From Planctomycetota bacterium (GTDB lineage: Bacteria > Planctomycetota > Planctomycetia > Planctomycetales > Planctomycetaceae): a stretch of 53,278 nucleotides of DNA. The stretch is from the NCBI GenBank assembly GCA_023417655.1, contig JAEZFD010000020.1:1-53278 (forward strand), read 5' to 3'. Position 1 is the stretch's first letter. Each line of letters begins with the position of its first letter. Shown here in pieces: positions 1 through 8,259 of the stretch. The notes beneath the pieces were generated by a model. The model had not been told where the DNA came from, ran no database searches, and saw only the letters and a list, made by a program, of their open reading frames with translations. Position numbers and translations under genes: made by a program.

Positions 1-459
1 CACCCAAACCTCGTCCGAATGAAAATCCACAGTAGAATGAACAAAACGGTTCCTGGCAGCGACCTCGTCATCCCCATCGCAATGGAGGGTAGTATGAACA
101 AATCTTCGTGCAGCCGAAGCCGGTGACCATCGCGATCTGGATGACGAGCTCGCGGATCTCCCCTGGCTTCTGCCGTCCCCTTTTGGGATCCGTCTTTCGC
201 TTCGCAGTCCCCTCTTCTTCCCGGAGCCAGCGGGAGAAGGTGCTGGGGCTGACGATGTGATCATCTCTTCGATCGCCGTTCCAATCGCCTTGCCAAAATT
301 GATGAGCCGCTCGCGCTCAGCTGGCCGTATATGGATGACACCCGGAATCCTCGCTCTGAGGATCTTGTTCTCTTCCTTCAAATACTGGACGTACTTGGCC
401 AGTTTCCGATCGGTCATTGAGGCGATCGATGCCGGGATCCGCTGAAAAATGAGGCTCAT
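1..459 (-). pseudogene. N-terminal relic of integrase-type transposase
   Basis: The minus strand from an ATG at 457-459 reads MSLIFQRIPASIASMTDRKL, then a helical stretch with YVQYLKEENKILRARIP. After a frame change near 250-265 it continues TFSRWLREEEGTAKRKTDP and PGEIRELVIQIAMVTGFG. This layout (coiled helix, then a 'TF.RWL' segment, then an 'R.L...IA...G.GY.KI' segment) is the N-terminal half of a planctomycete family of integrase-core transposases. The frame is broken at least once and the catalytic core is not in the window. I infer a decayed copy; it could continue beyond the left edge. C-terminal halves of the same family lie at 40.9, 43.1, 48.2 and 53.0 kb. Confidence 0.6.
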
Positions 460-1033
460 CCGGCTATCGTCGCAATCTATAATGTGGACCGGTGTTAGAC
501 ACTCGTTGTACCTGGCTCTCTCCTTGCGATCGATACGGCACCGGCCTGGACCTCCTGAGATGGCGAAGAAGGGCGGCAGCCGAGCGCAAGCGCGACAGGA
601 TCGTCGCATCTGAGATGCAGAGCAAGAACCCGAAAGCCAGCCAGTGTTAGCTAACTTATTAGGAACACCTGCTCCCGACTCCCATGCAGACGCTCGGCGA
701 CCGACATCCGACCTGTGCTAAGATCGGGCGTTCGCAGCTATCCCACCTGTAGCCGACTTCCATCCGGAAGCTGTGAGCGCGCTACGAAAGCGAAGGCGCT
801 GGCCCAGTCGCTCCGGCGACGGCATCATTCGGCCGTCGCCGGGCGTTGCCATTATAAATGACGCGGTTGCAAGCCACCTGACTGATGTGCCACTCTAGTA
901 CTAATGCGCGAGATCCAAATGTGGTGCGATCGTGAGAGAAGTCCGGCCCCAGCGAAACAGCTCAAAAAAGCAGCGATTTTGAAGGGAGAGACAAGCGTGG
1001 CGCTAGCATGTTACCACTACGGAACCGAAGGCC
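460..1033. other. Gene-free stretch with one strong hairpin
   Basis: No convincing coding frame is seen. The only clear structure is the GC-rich hairpin at 813-842 (separate entry). The segment lies between the transposase relic and the 3' end of the leftward CbiX-like gene. Confidence 0.5.
813..842. terminator. Strong GC-rich hairpin, possible terminator
   Basis: CCGGCGACGGC at 813-823 pairs perfectly over 11 bp with GCCGTCGCCGG at 832-842, leaving an 8-nt loop. It lies about 190 bp beyond the stop of the leftward CbiX-like gene. There is no T-tract on either side, so a classical intrinsic terminator is not shown; it may instead be a repeat-type hairpin. Confidence 0.35.
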
Positions 1034-2434
1034 CTACAGCAGTCCGTTTTTCCGAGCTTTGAGGTGGGCCTGCCAGTAATGAACTGTTTTGGCGACGGAC
1101 GTAATGACGTTCTTGATCTCCTTGGAAACCGTGAATTTCGGCCCAGCCGGAAGAAAAAGATTCGCGCCTTCGCGGCGGACCATGACGTTCTCGACGATGA
1201 TCGCACGCATTAACCAGACCGCCATTTCCTCGTTTTCGCATTGAATTCCGACCCAGCCCGGCGTCGGGCTCTCGAATGTGATGAGGTGAGTCACCAGTCC
1301 GATGCCACGTCTGATTTCATCGACAACCAACTGGTAGGCTGCAGGATCGGCACGGGCCTCTTCCGACGCGACCGCTTCGAGTAGTTTCCCACGGTGAGGC
1401 GGTCCCCCGGCAAGCGCCAAGTCGCAGAAGCTTGTCCAGATCTGGTCCCAGGCAACCTGGCCTGCTTCGTCGGTCTTCAGTTTCGCTGTCCCCATTGACT
1501 GCGGTGAGACGGACTCGAAACGCCCCTGATACTCGCTGGGAAGAAGTGCATCGATCCTCGCCCGAAGTTGCTGCAGTTCGAATTCTTCGGCTGCGGTCAA
1601 CTGGTTTGCATCACCGAACGATTCCGTGGATTTCGTCTCGTTCCACGGGACGGCGGCAAGGGAATTCGCGATGAGTAGATTCACCAGCGCCGGATGCCCC
1701 AGCTGCATTTCAATCACGCGAGTGCTCTTTCCTGTCTCACTCGTCCATGATGAACAGAGTGACGACAGGTGCTTTCGATCCAGTTCCGAGAACTGCCATG
1801 GGACAATGAGAATGTTTTGAATGGGCTCGCGATCGAACGAGGCCATTACTTCTTCAAACGATGGCCGCACCTCCGTCAGAAAGCCGGCGCTGACCCGAAA
1901 GAATGCACTGTTCTCCGCGACTAGCTGAGCCAGTCGAGCGAGGTCCGCATTCTGCAGGGAGTCGATACTCCCGGTTCCGCAGAGAAGCACTGCAGAGGCC
2001 TCTGAACTGCCGTCGGATTCCTTGACGGTCGACTGAAGAGTGCTACAGATCCAATCTCGGAACTCGCTCCACCTTAAGGCCGGGGCGATCTGAATCTGCA
2101 GAGATGGGAAGTGCCGAGCCGCCCAGTTGATGACGTGAGAGATTGTTCCCGCCACATCAAGCGGCAACAGGCTCACAGGGACGAATGTGACTTCATTAAC
2201 ACCGAGTCGGGCGATCTGCTCGATTTCGCCAGCGATGAACTCAGGCTCGGCAATCGAATGCACAATGGAGACGAAGCATGAAAGACGCTGCTCGAGAACA
2301 GTCTTCAAGTTTTCGAATTGCTCTTTCGGCCAGTTTGCTCCAGCGTCCCGGCAGCAGAGAATGATTCCAGTCCTTCTGGAAGGGAGGGCCTCGGAAATCA
2401 AACCCTGAGACGGTACATCGATCGGAGTGCTCAA
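1034..2434 (-). CDS. Tandem CbiX-like chelatase with extra C-terminal domain
   Basis: This 466-residue protein starts at TTG (2432-2434) behind GAGGAA spaced 5 nt. Residues about 22-130 and 145-255 look like two CbiX/sirohydrochlorin-chelatase folds: an IILCCRDAG start, V.FVPVSLLPLD, then a second VLLCGTGS...ILIVPWQFSELD. CbiX enzymes insert Co2+ (or Fe2+/Ni2+ in relatives) into sirohydrochlorin in the cytoplasm. The usual first histidine (HGS motif) is not evident in either repeat, so the metal site may be altered. Residues about 310-466 form an additional domain with LALAGGPPHRGKLLE, WLMRAIIVENVMVRREG and a terminal helix, which I do not recognise. It diverges from the urea-transporter/urease genes and shares a regulatory region with them. 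Function in tetrapyrrole or metal handling is inferred. Confidence 0.65.
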   Translation of the reverse strand: MSTPIDVPSQGLISEALPSRRTGIILCCRDAGANWPKEQFENLKTVLEQRLSCFVSIVHSIAEPEFIAGEIEQIARLGVNEVTFVPVSLLPLDVAGTISHVINWAARHFPSLQIQIAPALRWSEFRDWICSTLQSTVKESDGSSEASAVLLCGTGSIDSLQNADLARLAQLVAENSAFFRVSAGFLTEVRPSFEEVMASFDREPIQNILIVPWQFSELDRKHLSSLCSSWTSETGKSTRVIEMQLGHPALVNLLIANSLAAVPWNETKSTESFGDANQLTAAEEFELQQLRARIDALLPSEYQGRFESVSPQSMGTAKLKTDEAGQVAWDQIWTSFCDLALAGGPPHRGKLLEAVASEEARADPAAYQLVVDEIRRGIGLVTHLITFESPTPGWVGIQCENEEMAVWLMRAIIVENVMVRREGANLFLPAGPKFTVSKEIKNVITSVAKTVHYWQAHLKARKNGLL

Positions 2435-2450
2435 CTCAATTCCTCAATAT

Positions 2451-2488
2451 TGCTAATTAAAATCATGGCGTCTCTGTGTTAATTAGCA
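2451..2488. promoter_or_regulatory. Long-spaced inverted repeat, candidate operator
   Basis: TGCTAATTAA (2451-2460) and TTAATTAGCA (2479-2488) are perfect 10-bp arms separated by 18 nt. The repeat starts 17 bp upstream of the leftward CbiX-like gene. On that strand a TTAACA element and an AT-rich TTTAAT element lie within it, so a bound dimer would probably block transcription. It sits in the divergent region facing the urea transporter. The regulator is unknown. Confidence 0.5.
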
Positions 2489-2923
2489 TCGACATTAAAC
2501 GCCTGCAGCCAACTGGCTCAGTATTCGGAATCACCACTCGAACTTCAAGGCAGCCATGATTCCGTGAGGCAAGCCACCGCAGCAGCGGCCGTCAGAGAGA
2601 ACTTCACATCTGCTGACCTTGCCTGGTGTCACACGATCGCGCGGCGTCAGCTGCCTGCGGTTCCAAATCAACTCAGCTGAACAAGGTCCGATTGCCAAAT
2701 ACTGAAGGACGATCCGTCGTCAAAATCAGGAACCTCGACTCAAGTGACCCATGCGTTGCAAATATTACAAACTGAACATTCTGTCACCACCGTGCATTCC
2801 CCTAGGTGAAACGCATTTCCGATAAACGTTCATGATTTGATTCCTTTACGAGTTGTTTACATATTTGTTATTATTGCTGCGTACCGCTGCAAATCGCATT
2901 GTGTTCTGCGAGGAGTTCACCGA
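2489..2923. other. Divergent intergenic region upstream of urea transporter
   Basis: No gene is seen between the inverted repeat and the urea-transporter start. AT-rich stretches at about 2757-2780 and 2840-2875 could hold the rightward promoter, but no clear -35/-10 pair was recognised. Confidence 0.35.
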
Positions 2924-3856
2924 GTGGATCGTTTCGAAACAGATGTGCGCCCATCCGGTATACAGCATCGTCGCTTGATGAAACTTCTGCTCTCGCCACT
3001 GACCGGAGTCGGTCAGGTCATGTTTCAAAACAGTGCCATCACAGGGCTGTTTTTCCTGCTCGGAATCGCGGCGGGTTCGCCGATCACAGCGAGTGGAGCT
3101 TTGGTCGGGGCGGTGATCGGGACGCTGTGTGCGCTCGCCTGTGGTTTCTCCCGCACTGAGATCGAAGACGGGTTGTATGGCTTCAACGCCAGCCTGGTTG
3201 GCATCGCTGTTCTGTTCCGCTTTGATCCGACACCAGTCGCCTTCGGCGTGATTGTCGTGGGGGCGATCGCGGCGACTCTGTTGACTTGGCTGATGCGAAG
3301 CCGGGTTCCGTTTCCGACCTACACCGCTCCCTTCATCATTGTGACCTGGTGCATTTTTTTCATCGGGCCACAGATCCATCTGGCGACTGTCCCGACGGCT
3401 CCGGATTCCACTGCCACAACGGAACTGAACGCCGGTGCCGCACTGCTTGAGGGCGTCAGTGAAGTGATGTTTCAGGCGAACAGCCTGACGGGCGTGCTGT
3501 TCCTGGTCGGGATTCTGCTGTGTTCGCCAAAGATGGCTGGCTGGGCTCTTGTCGGTTCACTGGTGGGCCTGCTGGTCGGGGTTTCGGAACACATTCCAGA
3601 CAGCGCCTTGGGCAAAGGCCTTTACGGATACAACGCGGCACTCGCAGCCATGGGAATGGCGTTGTACCGCCCGTCGATCGTGTTGCCGATCATTGCGGCG
3701 AGCCTCTCTGTGCCGATTACGGATCGATTTCCATTACTGGGGCTCGCACCACTCACGGCACCGTTCGTGTTGTCCTGCTGGTTCGTGATCGCTCTGGATC
3801 GTCTTGAACAGGCGGTTTACCCCCGAACTGCCGATCCGAAGGATCGAGGAAAGTAG
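2924..3856 (+). CDS. Urea transporter (UT family)
   Basis: An integral membrane channel predicted to carry urea across the inner membrane to the cytoplasmic urease. The protein has two homologous halves. Each opens with the same motif, LTGVGQVMFQNSAITGLFFL near the N-terminus and LEGVSEVMFQANSLTGVLFL after mid-protein, followed by several hydrophobic helices and a GLYGYNA/GLYGFNA segment. This internal repeat is diagnostic of UT channels. I chose GTG at 2924 because AGGAG (2911-2915) precedes it by 8 nt, giving 310 residues, the usual family size. A longer frame opens at 2837 and an internal ATG lies at 2978. It is first in the rightward urea cluster; the next gene begins about 50 bp on. Confidence 0.88.
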   Translation: MDRFETDVRPSGIQHRRLMKLLLSPLTGVGQVMFQNSAITGLFFLLGIAAGSPITASGALVGAVIGTLCALACGFSRTEIEDGLYGFNASLVGIAVLFRFDPTPVAFGVIVVGAIAATLLTWLMRSRVPFPTYTAPFIIVTWCIFFIGPQIHLATVPTAPDSTATTELNAGAALLEGVSEVMFQANSLTGVLFLVGILLCSPKMAGWALVGSLVGLLVGVSEHIPDSALGKGLYGYNAALAAMGMALYRPSIVLPIIAASLSVPITDRFPLLGLAPLTAPFVLSCWFVIALDRLEQAVYPRTADPKDRGK

Positions 3857-3908
3857 TTCATCTGCTCCACTCGTTCCGTGTTCAACTTCCTCCAGCCTGT
3901 CGGATGTC

Positions 3909-4646
3909 ATGGATTCCACTATCGCGCTCCTCGGCATGTCTGCCGTCACCATCGCATTTCTTCACACAATCTGCGGGCCTGACCACTATGTTCCGTTTGT
4001 CGCCATGGCGCGAGCAGGAAAGTGGACGACTCGGAAAACGATCTGGGTGACGCTGCTGGCAGGACTGGGGCACGTCGGGAGTTCCGTCTTGCTGGGACTG
4101 GTGGGAATCTCCCTGGGGGTCATGGTTTCCCGGCTGGAGGATATTGAATCCAGTCGCGGATCCGTGGCCGGCTGGCTGCTGACTGCTTTCGGACTCGGCT
4201 ACATGCTTTGGGGGATTTACTACAGCCTCAATCAGAAGAAGCCGATGCCCCATGTGCATATCCATCCGGACCTCACGGGAGGCCACGCTCATGACCACGA
4301 CCGAAATGATGATCCGGTAAGTCAGGCAGCAGCCGAAGACTCGCACTCGCACGCCCCCAAGGCCGCGAAATTAACTCCGTGGATTCTGTTCACCATTTTT
4401 ATCTTCGGTCCCTGCGAGCCGCTGATTCCGCTGCTGATGTATCCTGCTGCGGAATCTTCCTGGGTGGGAGTCGCAATTGTGACTGCCCTGTTCTCCGTGA
4501 CGACGATCGCCACGATGTTAGGCACCGTGTTGATCCTGCTCAGTGGCAGCGAAGTCGTTCGATTTCCGGGCTTGCAGCGTTACAGCCATGCTTTCGCTGG
4601 AATGCTCATGATGTTCTGTGGTGTGGCCATCAGTATCGGCCTTTAA
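3909..4646 (+). CDS. UreH/NicO-like metal permease, histidine-rich
   Basis: A membrane protein of about 245 residues with roughly six hydrophobic helices. The first helix carries HTICGPDH, an HX4DH pattern like the metal motif of nickel/cobalt permeases (NiCoT, NicO, UreH groups). A central cytoplasmic loop is very rich in histidine (HVHIHPDL, HAHDHDRND, HSHAP), and a later FGPCEPLIPLL helix repeats the proline/acid pattern. Located between the urea transporter and ureA, it most likely supplies Ni2+ for urease, though efflux cannot be excluded. The ATG at 3909 is preferred because the first helix follows directly; the frame is open from 3804, overlapping the transporter gene, but that stretch has no membrane character. 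Confidence 0.72.
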   Translation: MDSTIALLGMSAVTIAFLHTICGPDHYVPFVAMARAGKWTTRKTIWVTLLAGLGHVGSSVLLGLVGISLGVMVSRLEDIESSRGSVAGWLLTAFGLGYMLWGIYYSLNQKKPMPHVHIHPDLTGGHAHDHDRNDDPVSQAAAEDSHSHAPKAAKLTPWILFTIFIFGPCEPLIPLLMYPAAESSWVGVAIVTALFSVTTIATMLGTVLILLSGSEVVRFPGLQRYSHAFAGMLMMFCGVAISIGL

Positions 4647-4760
4647 GCCATTGACTTGCCGGACGACAACGGTTTCGAAGTCGTCAATTGCTGTCGGCCC
4701 GGCTTTAAGTTGGTGACTGTTAGCTCGAATTCGTCAATCTTTGCTTCGGAGTCTTGAAAG

Positions 4761-5063
4761 ATGCATTTAACTCCACGGGAACAAGAGAAACTCCTGATCT
4801 ATTCAATGGCAGAGATCTCTCTGAAACGAAAAGCCAAGGGCCTGCGGCTCAATCACCCGGAGTCTGTTTCCGTCATTTGTGCCGCGGCCATGGACGGTGC
4901 CCGTGAAGGGAAGACTCTGGAAGAAGTCATGGAACTGGCAGCCCACGTCCTGACGAAAGAAGAAGTCATGGAAGGCGTGGCCGACATGATCCCGTTTGTG
5001 CAGCTCGAAGCGGTCTTCACCGACGGAAGTCGTTTGATCACCGTTCACGATCCGATTCGTTAA
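4761..5063 (+). CDS. ureA: Urease gamma subunit
   Basis: The 100-residue UreA small structural subunit of the cytoplasmic nickel enzyme that hydrolyses urea to ammonia and carbamate. It begins MHLTPREQEKLLIYSMAEIS and contains the family-typical RKAKGLRLNHPESV, GAREGKTLEEVME and a VQLEAVFTDGSRLITVHDPI end. Length equals the family norm. GGAG lies 11 nt before the ATG. It is the first structural gene of a gamma-beta-alpha arrangement with separate subunits. The gap to ureB (158 bp) is unusually long for this operon and contains a copy of a dispersed repeat. Confidence 0.96.
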   Translation: MHLTPREQEKLLIYSMAEISLKRKAKGLRLNHPESVSVICAAAMDGAREGKTLEEVMELAAHVLTKEEVMEGVADMIPFVQLEAVFTDGSRLITVHDPIR

Positions 5064-5117
5064 TCCCCGTCTCGCCGGGTCTATTTCTCAAGACCATTCT
5101 GCTATTTTATCTGCCCG

Positions 5118-5193
5118 TTCCCGCCACGCGGGATGCAGCGTTTTTCCTGTCGAAAGTCGCGCTGCGCGGTCACACGGTCGAGCAAGCTGCTCA
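5118..5193 (+). repeat. Dispersed 76-bp repeat, copy A
   Basis: Aligned without gaps to the reverse complement of 12784-12859 (roughly 80% identical by eye). It has CCCGC/GCGGG at one end, a central GTCGAAA block and a GAGCA-3nt-TGCTC mini-hairpin at the other end. The hairpin loop differs between copies while the arms are kept. It separates ureA and ureB. Confidence 0.65.
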
Positions 5194-5221
5194 AATCCTC
5201 GACAAACTCAGGAGTACAAAG

Positions 5222-5650
5222 ATGAGTAAGGCAAAAAAAGAGACGGAACGGGTTCCCGTCGGCGGCCTCGTTTTCGGCGAAGGTGACATCGAGATCAATC
5301 CCGGCCGCCCTTCAATTCGGATCAAGGTCAGGAATACAGGCGACCGGCCGATTCAGGGCTGATCACATTACCACTTCTTCGAAGCCAACCGCTTCCTGGA
5401 ATTCGATCGCGCTCAGGCGTTCGGCATGCGTCTTGACGTACCGGCCACGACCGGGGTTCGTTTCGAACCAGGCGATGAGCGAGAAATCGATCTGATTCCC
5501 TTCGGCGGCAAGCGACGCATCTACGGGTTCGCGAATCTGGTTGATGGCTGGACCGGTGGCGACGATGCGATCTACCGCCCGAATCACAGCGTCGCGGTTC
5601 GTCGGGCTGAGCACTTTGGGTTCATCAAGAAAAAAGAGACCAAAGAGTAA
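5222..5650 (+). pseudogene. ureB: Urease beta subunit interrupted by in-frame TGA
   Basis: From ATG 5222 (AGGAG at 5210-5214, 7 nt away) the frame reads MSKAKKETERVPVGGLVFGE, INPGRPSIRIKVRNTGDRPIQ, then G and TGA (5360-5362, codon 47). It continues in the same frame with SHYHFFEANRFLEFDRAQAF, VPATTGVRFEPGDEREIDLI and so on to TAA at 5648-5650. The whole is 142 codons plus stop, a normal UreB with a short extension. The family has V-G-S-H-Y-H at the break, so a conserved sense codon is replaced by stop. Downstream residues are fully conserved and there is no other lesion, so the event is recent or a sequencing error. Without UreB the urease trimer cannot form. Read-through is not supported by any visible signal. 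Confidence 0.85.
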
Positions 5651-5872
5651 GCGCCGGTGAGGGCGGTAGACGTTCGCCAACAGGGCTCGTGCCGTCCATT
5701 CAACGCCTCTCTCTCACAGATGGTCATTTGGAGCCGGCAGCGGCAATAAATGACAGCTCCCTGTTGAAGAGTTTGCTTTCACAAGGCCCGGTGACGTTGT
5801 CTGGTGGGGACGACCGCAGACAGCCCGTCCAACTGCATTCCTTTTGGTAATGAAATACGAGGAGAGCGAGTC

Positions 5873-7591
5873 ATGGGAAGAATGACCCGAAGAGAGTATG
5901 CGGACCTGTTTGGGCCGACAGTGGGTGATAAGATTCGGCTCGCCGACAGCGATCTGTTTGTCGAGATCGAGAAGGACTATCGCACCTATGGTGACGAGGC
6001 CGTCTACGGCGGCGGGAAGACCCTACGGGACGGCATGGGGATGGATAACACCCTCACCGGTGCTGCCGGGGCGCTCGATCTGGTGATCACCAACGCCACC
6101 ATCATCGATCCGCTGCTGGGCGTGGTGAAGGCTGACATCGGCATTCGACAGGGGAAGGTCGTTGGAATCGGCAAGGCCGGGAACCCGAACACGATGGATG
6201 GCGTCACGGCCAATCTCGTCGTCGGACCTGCCACGGACGCCATCAGCGCTGAGCACTTGATCGTCACGCCTTCAGGCATGGACGCTCACGTTCACATGAT
6301 CTGCCCACAGCAGGCTTTCCATGCCCTGAGCAATGGATTGACAACTCTCTGGGGCGGCGGCGTCGGCCCCACTGACGGAACTAACGGAACGACGATCACC
6401 TCCGGTCCATGGAACATGGAGATGATGCTGCGGGCTGTCGATGAAATCCCGATGAACTTCGGGTTCCTTGGGAAAGGCAATTCCTCCGGCCGGGCTCCAC
6501 TTGTGGAGCAGATTCTCGCCGGAGCCACCGGTCTGAAGATCCACGAGGACTGGGGGGCAACCCAGGGGGCGATCCGACAGTCGCTGGACGTTGCGGACGA
6601 GTACGACGTTCAGGTCGCGATCCATACCGACACGCTGAACGAGTCGGGCTATGTCGAAGATACCATCGCCGCTATCGACGGACGGACGATTCATACCTTC
6701 CACACCGAAGGGGCTGGCGGGGGACACGCTCCTGACGTCATCAAGCTCGCCGCCGAGATGAACGTTCTCCCCAGTTCGACGAACCCCACGCTCCCTTATG
6801 GGGTGAACTCGGTCGCCGAACTTTTCGACATGATCATGGTTTGCCACAACCTGAATCAGAAGATCCCGTCGGACGTTGCTTTCTCCGAGAGCCGTGTCCG
6901 TGCCGAAACGATCGCGGCCGAAGGCGTGCTCCACGACATGGGCCTGCTGTCCATGATCACCAGCGATTCGCAGGCCATGGGGCGAGTCGGTGAGAACTGG
7001 ACTCGTGCGATTCAGACCGCTGACTGCATGAAAAAATCACGCGGGAAGCTTCCGGAAGATTCGCCGAACAATGACAACTTCCGCGTGCTGCGATACATTT
7101 CCAAAGTGACGCTGAACCCCGCCATCGCTCAAGGAATCGGGCATGTCCTCGGCTCAATCAGCCCGGGCAAAATGGCCGATCTGGTCGTCTGGGAACCTGC
7201 GTTCTTCGGTGTGAAGCCGAAGCTCGTGATCAAGGGAGGTATGGTCGTCTGGGCGAACATGGGAGATCCAAACGCCTCTCTGCCAACGCCACAGCCGATG
7301 ATGTTCCGACCGATGTTCGGTGCGATGGGAAGTGCCCGCCATAAGACGTGCGCCACCTTCGTCTCCAAATCTGCTTTCGACAACGACATCAAGGGCCGGT
7401 TTAACCTGCAGAAGGAAGTTCTGCCGGTTTACGGAATCCGCACGTTGACGAAAGCCGACATGGTCCGCAACTCCACCATTGCGAACATTGAGGTCAACCC
7501 CGAAACGTTCGCAGTGAAGGTCGACGGAGTGCATGCGACTGCGACTCCGCCGAAAGAGATCGCGTTGAACCAGCTCTACTTCTTCAGTTAA
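5873..7591 (+). CDS. ureC: Urease alpha subunit
   Basis: The catalytic subunit, 572 residues from ATG 5873 (AGGAG 8 nt upstream; the frame is open from 5804). All nickel-site residues are present at a constant +5 offset from the Klebsiella numbering: His139 and His141 (DAHVHMICPQQ), carbamylatable Lys222 (TGLKIHEDWG), His224, His251, His277 (HTFHTEGAGGGH) and Asp365 (TSDSQAMGRVGE). The flap Cys324 and catalytic His325 are kept in MVCHNLN, but the next residue is Asn where enteric ureases have His. The enzyme acts in the cytoplasm with UreA and UreB after nickel loading by UreD, UreF, UreG and UreE. It is intact, in contrast to ureB. Confidence 0.96.
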   Translation: MGRMTRREYADLFGPTVGDKIRLADSDLFVEIEKDYRTYGDEAVYGGGKTLRDGMGMDNTLTGAAGALDLVITNATIIDPLLGVVKADIGIRQGKVVGIGKAGNPNTMDGVTANLVVGPATDAISAEHLIVTPSGMDAHVHMICPQQAFHALSNGLTTLWGGGVGPTDGTNGTTITSGPWNMEMMLRAVDEIPMNFGFLGKGNSSGRAPLVEQILAGATGLKIHEDWGATQGAIRQSLDVADEYDVQVAIHTDTLNESGYVEDTIAAIDGRTIHTFHTEGAGGGHAPDVIKLAAEMNVLPSSTNPTLPYGVNSVAELFDMIMVCHNLNQKIPSDVAFSESRVRAETIAAEGVLHDMGLLSMITSDSQAMGRVGENWTRAIQTADCMKKSRGKLPEDSPNNDNFRVLRYISKVTLNPAIAQGIGHVLGSISPGKMADLVVWEPAFFGVKPKLVIKGGMVVWANMGDPNASLPTPQPMMFRPMFGAMGSARHKTCATFVSKSAFDNDIKGRFNLQKEVLPVYGIRTLTKADMVRNSTIANIEVNPETFAVKVDGVHATATPPKEIALNQLYFFS

Positions 7592-7605
7592 GTGTTGCGT
7601 CAGGA

Positions 7606-7635
7606 TTTGCCGTTGTCCACGGGGGCAACGGCAAA
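7606..7635. other. Perfect 10-bp hairpin between ureC and ureE
   Basis: TTTGCCGTTG (7606-7615) pairs with CAACGGCAAA (7626-7635) around a 10-nt loop, 14 bp after the ureC stop. No T-tract follows, so it may be an mRNA-stabilising or processing element that separates structural from accessory genes, or a leaky terminator. Confidence 0.45.
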
Positions 7636-7677
7636 TGCAACTGGACGATCGCTCATTGAGTCAAGGCGCAAATTTCG

Positions 7678-8259
7678 ATGCTGATTATTGAAGCCGTGCA
7701 AGGGAATGAGAACGAGGAACTGTGGCGGAGCCGCGTGAGCGAGGGTTCATTCGACTACCTCGACCTGGATCAGTGGCAGGCTCAGAAGAATCGACTGCGG
7801 ACACGAACCCGAGGCGGCGAGGAGATCGCACTCTCGCTGAATCGCAACTCGCAACTTCGTGACGGCGATATCCTGGTCTGGGATGCGGTATCCGGCAAGG
7901 GGATCATTGCCCGCATTGCCCTGCAGGACGTGCTGGTCATCGATCTGTTGCCGGTGAAGACTCTCGACGTCAATGAAGCACTTCAGCTGTGCTTTGAGCT
8001 GGGGCATGCGTTGGGCAACCAGCATTGGCCAGCCGTGATCAAGACGGATAAGATCTACGTGCCACTCACGGTCGATCGCAAGGTGATGGCGTCGGTGATG
8101 AAAACCCATGCGTTTTCTCACATTACCTACCACTTCGTGCCTGGCACGGAAGTGATCCCGTACTTCGCTCCGCACGAAGCACGCCGACTGTTCGGTGGAG
8201 CTGCGGCAACTCCTCACTCCCATCTCGGCGGCATTTCGGTCGGGTCGGTCACGCCATGA
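7678..8259 (+). CDS. ureE: Urease accessory protein UreE
   Basis: Nickel metallochaperone that hands Ni2+ to UreG during urease activation. The 193 residues show the N-terminal UreE fold (RTRTRGGEEIALSLNRNSQLRDGDIL, resembling the peptide-binding domain) and the C-terminal metal-binding domain with GHALGNQHWPAV (His110, His116), the family HxxGNxH signature. The tail has only one HSH and lacks the long polyhistidine end seen in enteric UreE. The stop overlaps the ureF start by 4 nt (ATGA at 8256), so translation is coupled. Confidence 0.93.
   Translation: MLIIEAVQGNENEELWRSRVSEGSFDYLDLDQWQAQKNRLRTRTRGGEEIALSLNRNSQLRDGDILVWDAVSGKGIIARIALQDVLVIDLLPVKTLDVNEALQLCFELGHALGNQHWPAVIKTDKIYVPLTVDRKVMASVMKTHAFSHITYHFVPGTEVIPYFAPHEARRLFGGAAATPHSHLGGISVGSVTP

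Noticed and set aside
257..445. Rightward 62-codon frame at the left edge
   Set aside because: It is the complement of the transposase relic, whose minus-strand reading has clear family motifs.
2846..3379. Leftward 177-codon frame opposite the urea transporter
   Set aside because: Rich in Arg, Gln and Asp with no domain; it mirrors the well-supported transporter frame.
5360..5362. Selenocysteine or TGA-to-glycine recoding in ureB
   Set aside because: TGA is used as a normal stop by ureE, ureG and other genes in the window, no hairpin resembling a SECIS is seen just after the codon, and urease beta has no Cys/Sec at this site.
5363..5680. Antisense reading frame over ureB
   Set aside because: It is the shadow of the conserved UreB coding frame; its composition has no protein-family signal.
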